Part shown: piece after piece, positions 56,584 through 64,000 of the stretch
Layout: each line of letters begins with the position of its first letter
Numbering within the stretch: the stretch's first letter is position 1
Origin: Paracoccaceae bacterium
GTDB taxonomy: Bacteria; Pseudomonadota; Alphaproteobacteria; Rhodobacterales; Rhodobacteraceae
NCBI GenBank assembly: GCA_028284605.1
Contig: JANQRL010000031.1
Location: 1-64,000, forward strand
Direction: 5' to 3'
DNA: 64,000 bases
Translations under genes and position numbers: made by a program
The notes under the pieces: generated by a model
Told to the model about the DNA's origin: nothing
Databases searched by the model: none
The model's input: only the letters and a program-made list of their open reading frames with translations

Positions 56584-56736
56584 TTAGCGGACCTCGTCCC
56601 GGCGATGCCGCCGGCGCAGGGCGTTCCGGCGCTGTTGGGCGGTCTGGAACCGCTCTTCCCAATGATAGTCCTCCCAATATTTCGGGCGGTCGGTCCGGCT
56701 GGCGGTGAAGAGCGTGTCTGCGAGGATGTTGAGCAT
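56584..56736 (-). CDS. Small basic protein of unknown function (50 residues)
   Basis: The frame begins MLNILADTLFTASRTDRPKYW and ends QQRRNALRRRHRRDEVR. The ATG at 56736 has AGGAGA six bases upstream, and a good terminator lies 29 bases past the stop, so it looks like a real transcription unit. The C-terminal half is rich in arginine and could bind nucleic acid; there is no membrane segment. I do not recognise the family. Confidence 0.68.
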   Translation of the reverse strand: MLNILADTLFTASRTDRPKYWEDYHWEERFQTAQQRRNALRRRHRRDEVR

Positions 56737-56833
56737 CTCGGTCTCCTAGGGGCTTGTTTCCTTGACCAAGACCTAAGAGAGTCTGTCGGAAAAACCGAGT
56801 CAGGAAGAGTTTCGATATGTTAGCAGGACTTTC

Positions 56834-57724
56834 ATGCTAGATTGGCGCGGCATCCCCTCTCTCGCCGCGCTCAGGGCCTTCGAGGCGGCGGCGCGCCATG
56901 GCAGCTACTCCGGCGCCGCGCGGGAACTGAACGTCACCCATGCCGCCATCGCCCAGCATGTGCGCGGGCTCGAAGATCACTTCGCCACGCCGCTGATGCT
57001 GCGCAAGGGCCGCGCCATGGCCGCCACGGCGGAGGGGCAGGCCCTTGCGGCAGCCCTCAACGAGGGGTTCGGCGCCATTGCCGCCGCCTGTCGCGATCTG
57101 GCGGAGCGGGACAAGGAGCGCCCGCTGCGCATCACCGTCACCCCGTCCTTCGCCGCCCATTGGCTGATGCCGCGGATCGGGTCGTTCTGGTGCCAGCATC
57201 CCGATATCCAGGTCGAGATCCTGCCCTCGATCACGCTTACCGACCTTCGCGCCGACGGGGTTGATGTGGCGATCCGTTACGGGCTCGGCGGCTGGCCGGG
57301 CGTCGATTCGGAACCGCTGATGTCCGCCGGCCATACCGCGGTGGCCGCGCCGTCCTATCTCGGCGATTTCCGCCCTGATTGTCTGGCCGATCTCGCCGAT
57401 CATACCTGGCTGCTCGACGGGTCGCAGCGCGAGGAGGTGGTCTGGGCGCGGGCCAACGGGATCGATCTGGAGGCGGTGCCGATCCGCAACTTCGCCACCG
57501 ATCTCCTGCTACGCGAGGCGATCCGGGCGGGCATCGGCATCGGCATCCTGCCGGCGCCGTCAGTGGCCGACGATATCGACAGCGGTCGGCTGATCGAGCT
57601 TTGCCGGGAGGAAGACAGTGCGCTGGCCTACCACCTGCTGACCCGGCCCGGTCAGGTCTCCGCCCAGCGCGATACGTTCATCCGCTGGATCAAGAAGGAG
57701 GTGCGGGACGGATCGCGCTGCTAA
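56834..57724 (+). CDS. LysR-family transcriptional regulator (GcvA type; possible HvrB equivalent)
   Basis: The 296-residue protein has an N-terminal winged HTH (LAALRAFEAAARHGSYSGAARELNVTHAAIAQHVRGLEDHF) and a C-terminal co-inducer domain (DGVDVAIRYGLGGWPG). Sequence resembles the GcvA subgroup. In R. capsulatus the LysR regulator HvrB, which tunes ahcY and photosynthesis genes by light, maps near regA and ahcY. This gene sits next to regA, so it may correspond to hvrB, but I cannot confirm that from sequence. It is convergent with regA (36 bases). Confidence 0.88.
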   Translation: MLDWRGIPSLAALRAFEAAARHGSYSGAARELNVTHAAIAQHVRGLEDHFATPLMLRKGRAMAATAEGQALAAALNEGFGAIAAACRDLAERDKERPLRITVTPSFAAHWLMPRIGSFWCQHPDIQVEILPSITLTDLRADGVDVAIRYGLGGWPGVDSEPLMSAGHTAVAAPSYLGDFRPDCLADLADHTWLLDGSQREEVVWARANGIDLEAVPIRNFATDLLLREAIRAGIGIGILPAPSVADDIDSGRLIELCREEDSALAYHLLTRPGQVSAQRDTFIRWIKKEVRDGSRC

Positions 57725-57760
57725 CGCATCGGCCCGACGCCGCCGGAACGCAGGCCGGGA

Positions 57761-58330
57761 CTAGCGGGGAGACCGCTTCGCCAGTATCCGCTGCAAGGTC
57801 CGCCGGTGCATGTTGAGCCGCCGCGCGGTCTCGGACACGTTGCGGTCGCAGAGCTCGTAGACCCGCTGGATATGTTCCCAGCGCACCCGGTCGGCACTCA
57901 TCGGGTTCTCGGGCGGCGGCGGCAGTTCGTCGCCGGTGGCGAGAAGCGCGTTCATCACGTCCGTCGCGTCGGCGGGCTTCGACAGGTAATCCGTCGCGCC
58001 GATCTTCACCGCGGCCACCGCCGTGGCAATGGCGCCGTAGCCGGTCAGCACCACGATCCGGCTGTCCGGGCGCCGCTCGCGCAGCACCTCGACGACATCG
58101 AGCCCGTTGCCGTCCTCGAGCCTCAGATCGACCACCGCATAGGCCGGCGGACGGGCCGTGGCGATGGCCTTGCCGGCGGCCACAGACTCGGCCGTTTCAA
58201 CAGAAAACCCCCGCTTTTCCATGGCCTTGGCCAGACGGCGGAGAAACGGCTCGTCGTCATCGACGAGCAACAGAGATGGATCCTCACCGAGGTCCTGAAC
58301 AGCTACGTCCAATGGGTGTTCCCTTCCCAT
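57761..58330 (-). CDS. regA: RegA/PrrA global redox response regulator
   Basis: RegA activates photosynthesis, CO2 and N2 fixation and respiration genes when oxygen falls. The 189-residue protein has a receiver domain, SLLLVDDDEPFLRRLAKAMEKRG, with phospho-acceptor Asp68 in YAVVDLRLEDG. A proline linker (PPPPENPMS) and a C-terminal Fis-like HTH (RNVSETARRLNMHRRTLQRILAKRSPR) follow; the HTH is almost invariant in the family. It lies 71 bases after senC on the same strand, the classic senC-regA pair. Confidence 0.97.
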   Translation of the reverse strand: MGREHPLDVAVQDLGEDPSLLLVDDDEPFLRRLAKAMEKRGFSVETAESVAAGKAIATARPPAYAVVDLRLEDGNGLDVVEVLRERRPDSRIVVLTGYGAIATAVAAVKIGATDYLSKPADATDVMNALLATGDELPPPPENPMSADRVRWEHIQRVYELCDRNVSETARRLNMHRRTLQRILAKRSPR

Positions 58331-58401
58331 CGCTATATTGGCTGAGGGAAAAGGTAGAGCGCTCAGGCGCTTGCGTCAAACCATCGGCGTCGGGGTGCCG
58401 C

Positions 58402-59025
58402 TCAGGCCGCCTCGATGAAGCACTGCACCCGGTCGGCCATCGCCTCCGGCCCGTCATCGCGGCGGAAGAACTCGACGAATCCATGCTCGGGCAGAACGAG
58501 GTAGCTGAAGGTCGAATGGTCGATCAGGTAGAAGCCGGACCCGTCATCCTCGTGCTTGCGATAATAGGTCTTGTAGGCGCGGGAGGCGGCGGCGACCTGC
58601 TCTTCGGTGCCGGTCAGGCCGATCATCTTCTCGTGGAAGTTCTCGGCGAAGAGCCCGACCACCTCCGGCGTATCGCGCTCGGGGTCGACCGAGATGAAGA
58701 CCGGGGTCGCCGAGATGCCGCGATCCTCCAGCTCGTAGACCGCCTGGGCGTTCCGCATATTGTCGAGCGGACAGACATCCGGGCAGAATGTATAGCCGAA
58801 ATAAAGGATCGCCGGTTCGGTGATAATGTTGGCATCGGTCACCGTTGCCCCGGTCTCGTCGATCAGCTCGAACGGGCCCCCGATGGCGCCGGCACCACCC
58901 GCGACCTGGCTCGCGCGACACTGGGCGAACTGATCGGCAGGTGTCAGCAGATTGACGGCGAGGGCGGTGCCCGCGACCAGAGCAACCAGCGCCCCGCCGG
59001 ACAGAAGAAGCGTCGTTCGGGTCAT
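58402..59025 (-). CDS. senC: SenC/PrrC (SCO1 family) copper-binding thiol protein
   Basis: SenC delivers copper to cytochrome oxidase and in Rhodobacter links oxidase activity to RegB/PrrB signalling. The 207-residue protein has an N-terminal signal anchor (LLLSGGALVALVAGTALAVNLL) and a thioredoxin-like domain. Copper ligands are in FGYTFCPDVCPLDN (CxxxC), with a distal His in IDHSTFSYLV. The ATG at 59025 follows GGGAGA. It is divergent from regB, 92 bases apart. Confidence 0.95.
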   Translation of the reverse strand: MTRTTLLLSGGALVALVAGTALAVNLLTPADQFAQCRASQVAGGAGAIGGPFELIDETGATVTDANIITEPAILYFGYTFCPDVCPLDNMRNAQAVYELEDRGISATPVFISVDPERDTPEVVGLFAENFHEKMIGLTGTEEQVAAASRAYKTYYRKHEDDGSGFYLIDHSTFSYLVLPEHGFVEFFRRDDGPEAMADRVQCFIEAA

Positions 59026-59117
59026 TGCATGTCTCCCGGGAAAGCGGCCGCTCGATTGATCGGCCGCGCGGCGCACCATATCAATGGAACACCTTGCCGC
59101 AACGAGGGTCGCCTCAC

Positions 59118-60488
59118 ATGGCCGTGACCGAACTGGACCTCTTTCAGAACCGCCAGCGAAGCAACTGGATCCGGTTGCGGACGCTGGTTCTGTTGCGATG
59201 GTTCGCGATCATCGGCCAGACCCTGGCGATCGTCGCCGCGATCCGCATCTATGGGCTGGAGATGGAAATCGGGCTGATCGCGATGACCGTCGGCGCGTCG
59301 GTTCTGGCCAACCTGTTCTCGACCTTCCTCTACCCGGAGAACAAGCGCCTGTCGGAGCAGGAAGCCTTCCTGATGCTGATCTTCGACATCCTGCAACTGG
59401 GGCTCCTGCTCTACCTGACCGGCGGATTGCACAATCCATTCGCGCTCCTGCTGCTGGCGCCGGTGACCATCGCGGCGACGGTGCTCCATCTACGCAGCAC
59501 GGTGCTCCTCGGCCTCGTCAGCCTCGCCATCGTCACCGCCCTGGCGGTTTGGTATATTCCGCTGCGCAGTTCGGCCGGCTTTCCGCTCTACCTGCCGGAT
59601 ATCTTTCGCTTCGGCTTCTGGGTCGCGCTTGTCATCGGCGTCGTGTTCCTCGGCATGTATGCCAGGCAGGTGACAAACGAGATGCACACAATGGGCGAGG
59701 CGCTGGTGGCGACGCAGCTCGCGCTTGCCCGAGAGCAGAAGCTGACCGATCTCGGCGGTGTCGTGGCCGCCGCCGCCCATGAACTCGGCACGCCATTGGC
59801 CACGATCAAGCTGGTCAGTTCGGAACTGATGGAAGAGCTTCAGGACAATCCCGAGCTTCACGAGGATGCCAGCCTGATCCGCCAGCAGGCGGACCGCTGC
59901 CGCGACATCCTGCGCTCCATGGGTCGCGTCGGAAAGGAAGATCATCACCTCAAGAAAGCGCCGCTCGAAACCGTCATCGAGGAGGCTGCGGAGCCGCATC
60001 TGGGTCGCGGCAAGGACATCCGCTTTGACTTGATCCCCGGCGCCGACCAGGCCGTGCGCCAGCCGGTTATCCTGCGCCGTCCGGAAGTCATTCACGGGCT
60101 CCGGAACCTGATTCAGAACGCAGTCGATTTTGCCAAGTCGACGGTGGAGATCGAGAGCAGTTGGACTACGGAGAGCATCGTCGTGAGGATCATGGATGAC
60201 GGCGCAGGGTTCCCGCAGCAGCTCATCGGCCGGATCGGCGATCCTTTCGTGCGCAGCCGCCGCAACGATGACGACCGGGCCCGACGGCCCGGATATGACG
60301 GTATGGGGCTCGGGCTCTTCATCGCCAAGACCCTGCTGGAACGCTCCGGCGCCCGGCTCAGCTTTGCCAATGGCGGCGAGCATGGCGGCGGGGCGATCGT
60401 CCAGGTCGAATGGCCGCGCGACCTGCTCGACGCTGCCGCGAACGAACCGGAAGACGGGCTCGGCGAGAACAGCCTGATCCGGGTCTGA
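59118..60488 (+). CDS. regB: RegB/PrrB redox-sensing histidine kinase
   Basis: RegB phosphorylates RegA under reducing conditions. The 456-residue protein has six N-terminal transmembrane segments with the ubiquinone-sensing GGLHNPFALLLLAP loop. The H-box AAAAHELGTPLATIKLV follows (His221), then Cys261 in QADRCRDILRSMG, equivalent to the redox-active cysteine of R. capsulatus. N and G boxes are NLIQNAVDFAK, DDGAGFP and GMGLGLFIAKTLLE. The start at 59118 has GAGGG nine bases upstream. Confidence 0.97.
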   Translation: MAVTELDLFQNRQRSNWIRLRTLVLLRWFAIIGQTLAIVAAIRIYGLEMEIGLIAMTVGASVLANLFSTFLYPENKRLSEQEAFLMLIFDILQLGLLLYLTGGLHNPFALLLLAPVTIAATVLHLRSTVLLGLVSLAIVTALAVWYIPLRSSAGFPLYLPDIFRFGFWVALVIGVVFLGMYARQVTNEMHTMGEALVATQLALAREQKLTDLGGVVAAAAHELGTPLATIKLVSSELMEELQDNPELHEDASLIRQQADRCRDILRSMGRVGKEDHHLKKAPLETVIEEAAEPHLGRGKDIRFDLIPGADQAVRQPVILRRPEVIHGLRNLIQNAVDFAKSTVEIESSWTTESIVVRIMDDGAGFPQQLIGRIGDPFVRSRRNDDDRARRPGYDGMGLGLFIAKTLLERSGARLSFANGGEHGGGAIVQVEWPRDLLDAAANEPEDGLGENSLIRV

Positions 60489-60572
60489 GCGCCGATCCGG
60501 CATCGTACTTAACGGCGCCTTAACCAATCCCGAACAGTGTGGCGGCGAAACCTTCGGGGGAGTCGGTCGCCA

Positions 60573-62168
60573 ATGCCGTTTGTCAGCGCTGCCCAGCTTG
60601 TCTTCATCACCCTCGCCGCGATCCTCGGGGCGGGTCTGGTGCTGGCGGCCCTGAGCTGGGCGTTCGGCGACAGACGGCGCACGGCGCGGCAATTGCTGAA
60701 GGAGGCGGAGGCGCGGATCGTGTTCCTGTTCGATGACGAGGATCTGATCGACGCGACACCGGCGGGACGAAGCCTGATCGAGCAGGCCGGGTCCGGGCAG
60801 ACCGACTGGCAGAAGCTGCTGTCGGCGCTCGGACCCACTTATCCGACGCTGGGGGAGAAACTGGCGAGCCTCGCGCAGGAGGGCAGACTCCGGGTCGAGG
60901 CAAGCGATGGCGGGCTGGGCGGCATGATCGAGGCGGAGTACTGGGACGGGCTGGCCCGAATCAGCCTGCTGCCCGGCGCCGGCGAAATCGGTCAGGTCGA
61001 GGCGATTGCGATATCGGCGCTGGAGGACGAATTGACAACGCTTCGGGCGCTTGCCGAAGACGCGCCGCAACTCATCTGGCGTCAGGATGGCGACGGTCGG
61101 ATCACCTGGGCGAACCGGGCCTATCTCGATCTGGCCCAGGCCCTTTCGCCTTCGGGCACCGGCGATGTCGCGGCCTGGCCGCCGATCCGGATCTTCGAGC
61201 GCGTCGGTCCCGCACCGGAGCATGGCGAAGCTTCGATGCGCCGGGTCTCGATCCGGGTGCCCGGGGCGCGGGAGACCGACTGGTTCGATGTCACCAGTCT
61301 CCGCCGCGGCAATGGCTCGATCCACTTCGGCGTCGATGCCAATGGCGTGGTCCGGGCGGAAACCGCCCAGCGCGACTTCGTGCAGACCCTGACCAAGACA
61401 TTTGCCAATCTGGCCACCGGCCTGGCGATTTTCGACCGGCAGCGGCGGCTCGTCATGTTCAATCCGGCGCTGCTCGACCTGACCGGGCTGCCGGTCGCAT
61501 TTCTCAGCGCCCGGCCGCAGATCGAATCGGTGTTCGACAGGCTGCGGGAGTTGCAGGTTCTCCCGGAGCCGAAGGACTACGTGAGTTGGCGAGAGGAAAT
61601 CTCCCGGCTCGAAGCGGCGGCGAAGGACGGCACCTATTGCGAGAACTGGACCTTGCCGGACGGTCGGGTCTACCGGGTTTCGGGCCGGCCGCATCCCGAC
61701 GGCGCCATCGCGTTTCTGTTCGAGGATATCACCGCCGAGATGTCCCTTGCGCGCCGGTTTCGCTCGGAGATCGAGATCGGCCAATCGGTGATCGACACGA
61801 TGGAAGACGCTGTGGCGGTGTTCTCGCCCTCCGGCACGCTGATCATGACCAATGCCGCCTATGACACGCTTTGGGGCCTGGCCTCGGAAGAGGCGCTGGG
61901 CGACCGGCGCCTGACCGGCGAGGTCGCGGCCTGGCAGGCCCGCTCGGCGCCGGCGCCGCTCTGGTCGGAGCTGCGCGCCTTCGCCGCCGGGACCGGTCCG
62001 CGCGAGAGCAGACACGAACTGATTCCGCTGCCAGACGGGCGCAAGCTCAACTGTCGGGTCACGCCGGTAACCGGCGGCGCGACATTGGTCCGGTTCCGCA
62101 TCGATCGGGCAGGCGAGCCACAGATGTCCGGTCGGCTGGCCGGAGCCGGCGCCGCCGCCGGCATCTGA
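60573..62168 (+). CDS. Membrane-anchored multi-PAS protein without a kinase domain
   Basis: The 531-residue protein has one N-terminal transmembrane helix (LVFITLAAILGAGLVLAALSWAF) and then repeated PAS-type segments. They include LIWRQDGDGRITWANRAYLDLAQ, GLAIFDRQRRLVMFNPALLDLTGL and AVAVFSPSGTLIMTNAAYDTLWGL. No histidine kinase or cyclase domain follows, so it is a sensor fragment that must act through a partner or by sequestration. It is 84 bases after regB, a common Rhodobacterales neighbour, but I know no defined function. Confidence 0.82.
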   Translation: MPFVSAAQLVFITLAAILGAGLVLAALSWAFGDRRRTARQLLKEAEARIVFLFDDEDLIDATPAGRSLIEQAGSGQTDWQKLLSALGPTYPTLGEKLASLAQEGRLRVEASDGGLGGMIEAEYWDGLARISLLPGAGEIGQVEAIAISALEDELTTLRALAEDAPQLIWRQDGDGRITWANRAYLDLAQALSPSGTGDVAAWPPIRIFERVGPAPEHGEASMRRVSIRVPGARETDWFDVTSLRRGNGSIHFGVDANGVVRAETAQRDFVQTLTKTFANLATGLAIFDRQRRLVMFNPALLDLTGLPVAFLSARPQIESVFDRLRELQVLPEPKDYVSWREEISRLEAAAKDGTYCENWTLPDGRVYRVSGRPHPDGAIAFLFEDITAEMSLARRFRSEIEIGQSVIDTMEDAVAVFSPSGTLIMTNAAYDTLWGLASEEALGDRRLTGEVAAWQARSAPAPLWSELRAFAAGTGPRESRHELIPLPDGRKLNCRVTPVTGGATLVRFRIDRAGEPQMSGRLAGAGAAAGI

Positions 62169-62305
62169 AACGGCGCTACGTTCCGCGCCAGCTGCTCGGG
62201 CCGGGCGATGGGAGCGGCGGCGGCGCAGGCCCAACCCGGTCGGCCGGCGGCACGGCCACCGGTTTCACGCTTGCGGGAACAGACCGACAACGTAAGCTCC
62301 GGACC

Positions 62306-62770
62306 ATGCGTTTCGAGGCCGGCCCGATCCCCCTTGTAGATGAAGCGGCGACACGCAGTCTGGCTTCCTGCCTCGCACCGCGGTTGGGCGCCGGCGACTG
62401 CGTACTCCTCGAAGGACCGATTGGCGCCGGCAAGACGGCATTCGCCCGGGCCCTGATCCGCGCCCGCCTCGGCCGCCACGAGGAGGTGCCCTCCCCGACC
62501 TTCACGCTGGTGCAGACCTACGACACGGCGGATCTGGAGATCTGGCATTGCGACCTGTATCGGCTTGCCGATGCTGGTGAGCTGGCGGAACTGGGGCTCG
62601 ATGAGGCGTTCGAGGCGGCGCTCTGCCTGATAGAATGGCCCGACCGGCTCGGCGCGCTGGAACCTGACGACGCGCTGCGCCTCACCCTCGCGGCCGAACC
62701 GGCGTGCCACAGTATCCAGATCGAGGGTCCGGCAAGCTGGCAGGCGCGGATCGGAGATTGCCTTGTCTGA
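62306..62770 (+). CDS. tsaE: tRNA threonylcarbamoyladenosine biosynthesis ATPase TsaE
   Basis: TsaE is the ATPase that resets the TsaBD complex in t6A synthesis. The 154-residue protein has Walker A LLEGPIGAGKTAFARALI, VPSPTFTLVQTYD and HCDLYRLADAGELAELGLDE, with LIEWPDRLG as the late motif. The ATG at 62306 matches family length. It overlaps the downstream kinase start by eight bases. Confidence 0.94.
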   Translation: MRFEAGPIPLVDEAATRSLASCLAPRLGAGDCVLLEGPIGAGKTAFARALIRARLGRHEEVPSPTFTLVQTYDTADLEIWHCDLYRLADAGELAELGLDEAFEAALCLIEWPDRLGALEPDDALRLTLAAEPACHSIQIEGPASWQARIGDCLV

Positions 62771-63734
62771 GCGCCCGGCCGCCATCGAGGCCGCCCTCGC
62801 GGCGGCCGGCTTCGCCGCCTGGACGCGCGCCCCGCTCACCGGCGACGCCTCGGCGCGGCGCTACGAACGGCTTCGCCACGGCGCCGGGACCCTGATCCTG
62901 ATGGACGCCCCCGACGAGCCCACCGCTCGTCTGGAGCAGTTCGCCGTGATCGCCGCCGCGCTGCGCGAAGCCGGTCTCGCCGCACCGGAGGTTCTGTATC
63001 TCGACCGGTCGCTCGGCCTGATGGTGCTGGAAGACCTTGGCGCCGATCAGATCGCGACTTGGCTTCTCCGCAACCCCGAGGATGAGCGCGACGCCTACGA
63101 GACCGCCATCGACATCCTGCCCAAGCTCGCAACGGCGGTGCCCCCGCCGGGCCTGCACCGCCTCGACGGCGCGACCGGCGCCGCGGCCATCGCCCCGGTC
63201 TTCGACTGGTCGGCGCCGGGAACCCCGGCAGCCCTGCGCGAGACGATCCAGGGTCGGCTGGCCGAGGCGCTGGCGCCCCATGACCGGGCGCCTGCGGTCC
63301 TTGCTTTGCGCGACTACCATGCCGAGAATCTGATCTGGCGGCCGAATCGCGTGGGCACCGACCGGGTCGGGCTGCTCGATTTCCAGGACGCGGTTCTGGC
63401 TCATCCGGGCTATGATCTGGCCTCGCTGATCCGCGATGCCCGCCGCGACCTCGCCCCGGGCCTTGCCGGCCGCCTCAGCGCCCGCCTCGCGCGGGCGATT
63501 GGCGCCGACGCGACGGAACTTGCGGCGGCGGCGACCCTGTGGTCCCTGCAGCGCAACCTGCGCATCCTCGGCATTTTCCACCGTCTTGCGCGGCAGGACG
63601 GCAAGACCCGCTACCTCGCCTTCGTGCCCCGGCTCCGCGCCCATATCGCCGAGGCCGCGCGGCACCCGGCGGCACGCAAGTTGCAGCCGCTCCTCGCCCG
63701 CCTCCTCGGCCCGGTGCCGGCGCAGCCGTCATGA
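62763..63734 (+). CDS. Aminoglycoside-phosphotransferase-fold kinase, AmgK-like
   Basis: The 323-residue kinase-like protein has LTGDASARRYERL, LGLMVLEDLG, the catalytic ALRDYHAENLIW (Brenner H-x-D/N variant RDYHxxN) and VGLLDFQDAVLAHPGYDLASLI (DFQD metal site). It resembles AmgK, the anomeric kinase of MurNAc/GlcNAc in peptidoglycan recycling. The following MurU-like gene supports that. The start is TTG 62763, overlapping tsaE. Confidence 0.85.
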   Translation: MSERPAAIEAALAAAGFAAWTRAPLTGDASARRYERLRHGAGTLILMDAPDEPTARLEQFAVIAAALREAGLAAPEVLYLDRSLGLMVLEDLGADQIATWLLRNPEDERDAYETAIDILPKLATAVPPPGLHRLDGATGAAAIAPVFDWSAPGTPAALRETIQGRLAEALAPHDRAPAVLALRDYHAENLIWRPNRVGTDRVGLLDFQDAVLAHPGYDLASLIRDARRDLAPGLAGRLSARLARAIGADATELAAAATLWSLQRNLRILGIFHRLARQDGKTRYLAFVPRLRAHIAEAARHPAARKLQPLLARLLGPVPAQPS

Positions 63735-64000
63735 CGCCCGGCGCCGCGCTCTTCTTCGCCGCGGGCCTCGGGACCCGGATGCGCCCGCTGACCCTTGACC
63801 GGCCGAAGCCGCTAATCGAGGTCGATGGCATCCCTCTCCTAGATCACGCGTTGGCGCTGGGCGAGGCGGCCGGGCTCCGCCGCATGGTGGTCAACACGCA
63901 CTACCTCGGCGACATGATCGCCGACCACCTGAAGGGCCGGGGCATCGCGATTTCTGCTGAGACAGAGACGATTCTGGACACCGGCGGCGGGTTGCGGCAG
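63731..64000 (+). CDS. MurU-like nucleotidyltransferase, 5' part only
   Basis: Ninety codons are present before the window ends. MTPGAALFFAAGLGTRMRPL and TLDRPKPLIEVDGIPLLDHAL form the sugar-1-phosphate nucleotidyltransferase signature (GxGTRxxPLT...PKP), then NTHYLGDMIADHL and ILDTGGGLRQ. Next to an AmgK-like kinase this is most likely MurNAc-1-phosphate uridylyltransferase of cell-wall recycling. The start overlaps the kinase stop (ATGA). Confidence 0.85.
   Translation, partial: MTPGAALFFAAGLGTRMRPLTLDRPKPLIEVDGIPLLDHALALGEAAGLRRMVVNTHYLGDMIADHLKGRGIAISAETETILDTGGGLRQ

Overview
The window is a nearly complete photosynthesis gene cluster (PGC) of a purple non-sulfur or aerobic anoxygenic alphaproteobacterium of the Rhodobacterales (Rhodobacter/Roseobacter relatives). 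This is shown by pufX, the pufQBALM-X order, spheroidene-type crt genes (crtA, C, D, F), acsF next to puhE, and a RegA/SenC/RegB locus at one end. Base composition is GC-rich. Several periplasmic proteins, above all cytochrome c2, are strikingly acidic, which hints at a saline or haloalkaline habitat (inference).

Layout. 1-2,900: housekeeping genes (tsaD end, gpsA, an EVE-domain gene) plus a DUF2853 gene and an HD-domain gene. 3,087-6,994 (+): bchG, a BCD-family transporter, bchP, idi. 7,001-7,325: a short element with terminal inverted repeats. 7,325-21,264 (-): sulP; dxs; the puf operon (transcribed Q-B-A-L-M-X); bchC-X-Y-Z; crtF; crtE. 21,356-23,739 (+): crtD, crtC. 23,746-26,832 (-): crtI, crtB, tspO. 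26,974-31,194 (+): crtA, bchI, bchD, bchO. 31,241-33,119: cytochrome c2, a membrane-anchored unknown and a pseudoazurin. 32,598-48,776 (-) reads as one superoperon: bchF-N-B-H-L-M, lhaA, puhA-B-C, a 98-residue unknown, acsF, puhE, hemA, pseudoazurin. The repressor gene ppsR (+) faces it. 50,846-57,724: ahcY, then an accessory stretch (alcohol dehydrogenase, Fic, HD phosphohydrolase, GNAT, an amber-interrupted gene, a 50-residue gene, a LysR regulator). 57,761-60,488: regA, senC, regB. 60,573-64,000: a PAS protein, tsaE, a sugar kinase and the start of a MurU-like nucleotidyltransferase.

How it works together. dxs and idi feed isoprenoid supply; crtE/B/I/C/D/F/A make spheroidene-series carotenoids. 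hemA and the bch genes carry 5-aminolevulinate to bacteriochlorophyll a, using the O2-dependent cyclase AcsF; bchE is not in the window. puf and puh encode the RC-LH1 core with PufX and no PufC, so soluble carriers (the cytochrome c2 and perhaps the pseudoazurin) should re-reduce the reaction centre. AhcY recycles the S-adenosylhomocysteine made by BchM and CrtF. Control is visible in the DNA: eleven TGT-N12-ACA PpsR palindromes (one with CGT) sit at five promoter regions (bchG; bchC/crtF; crtE/crtD; crtI/crtA; bchF/ppsR). Several overlap recognisable -35/-10 hexamers. Two of those promoters place the predicted transcript start on the ATG itself. I see no rRNA, tRNA or CRISPR array.
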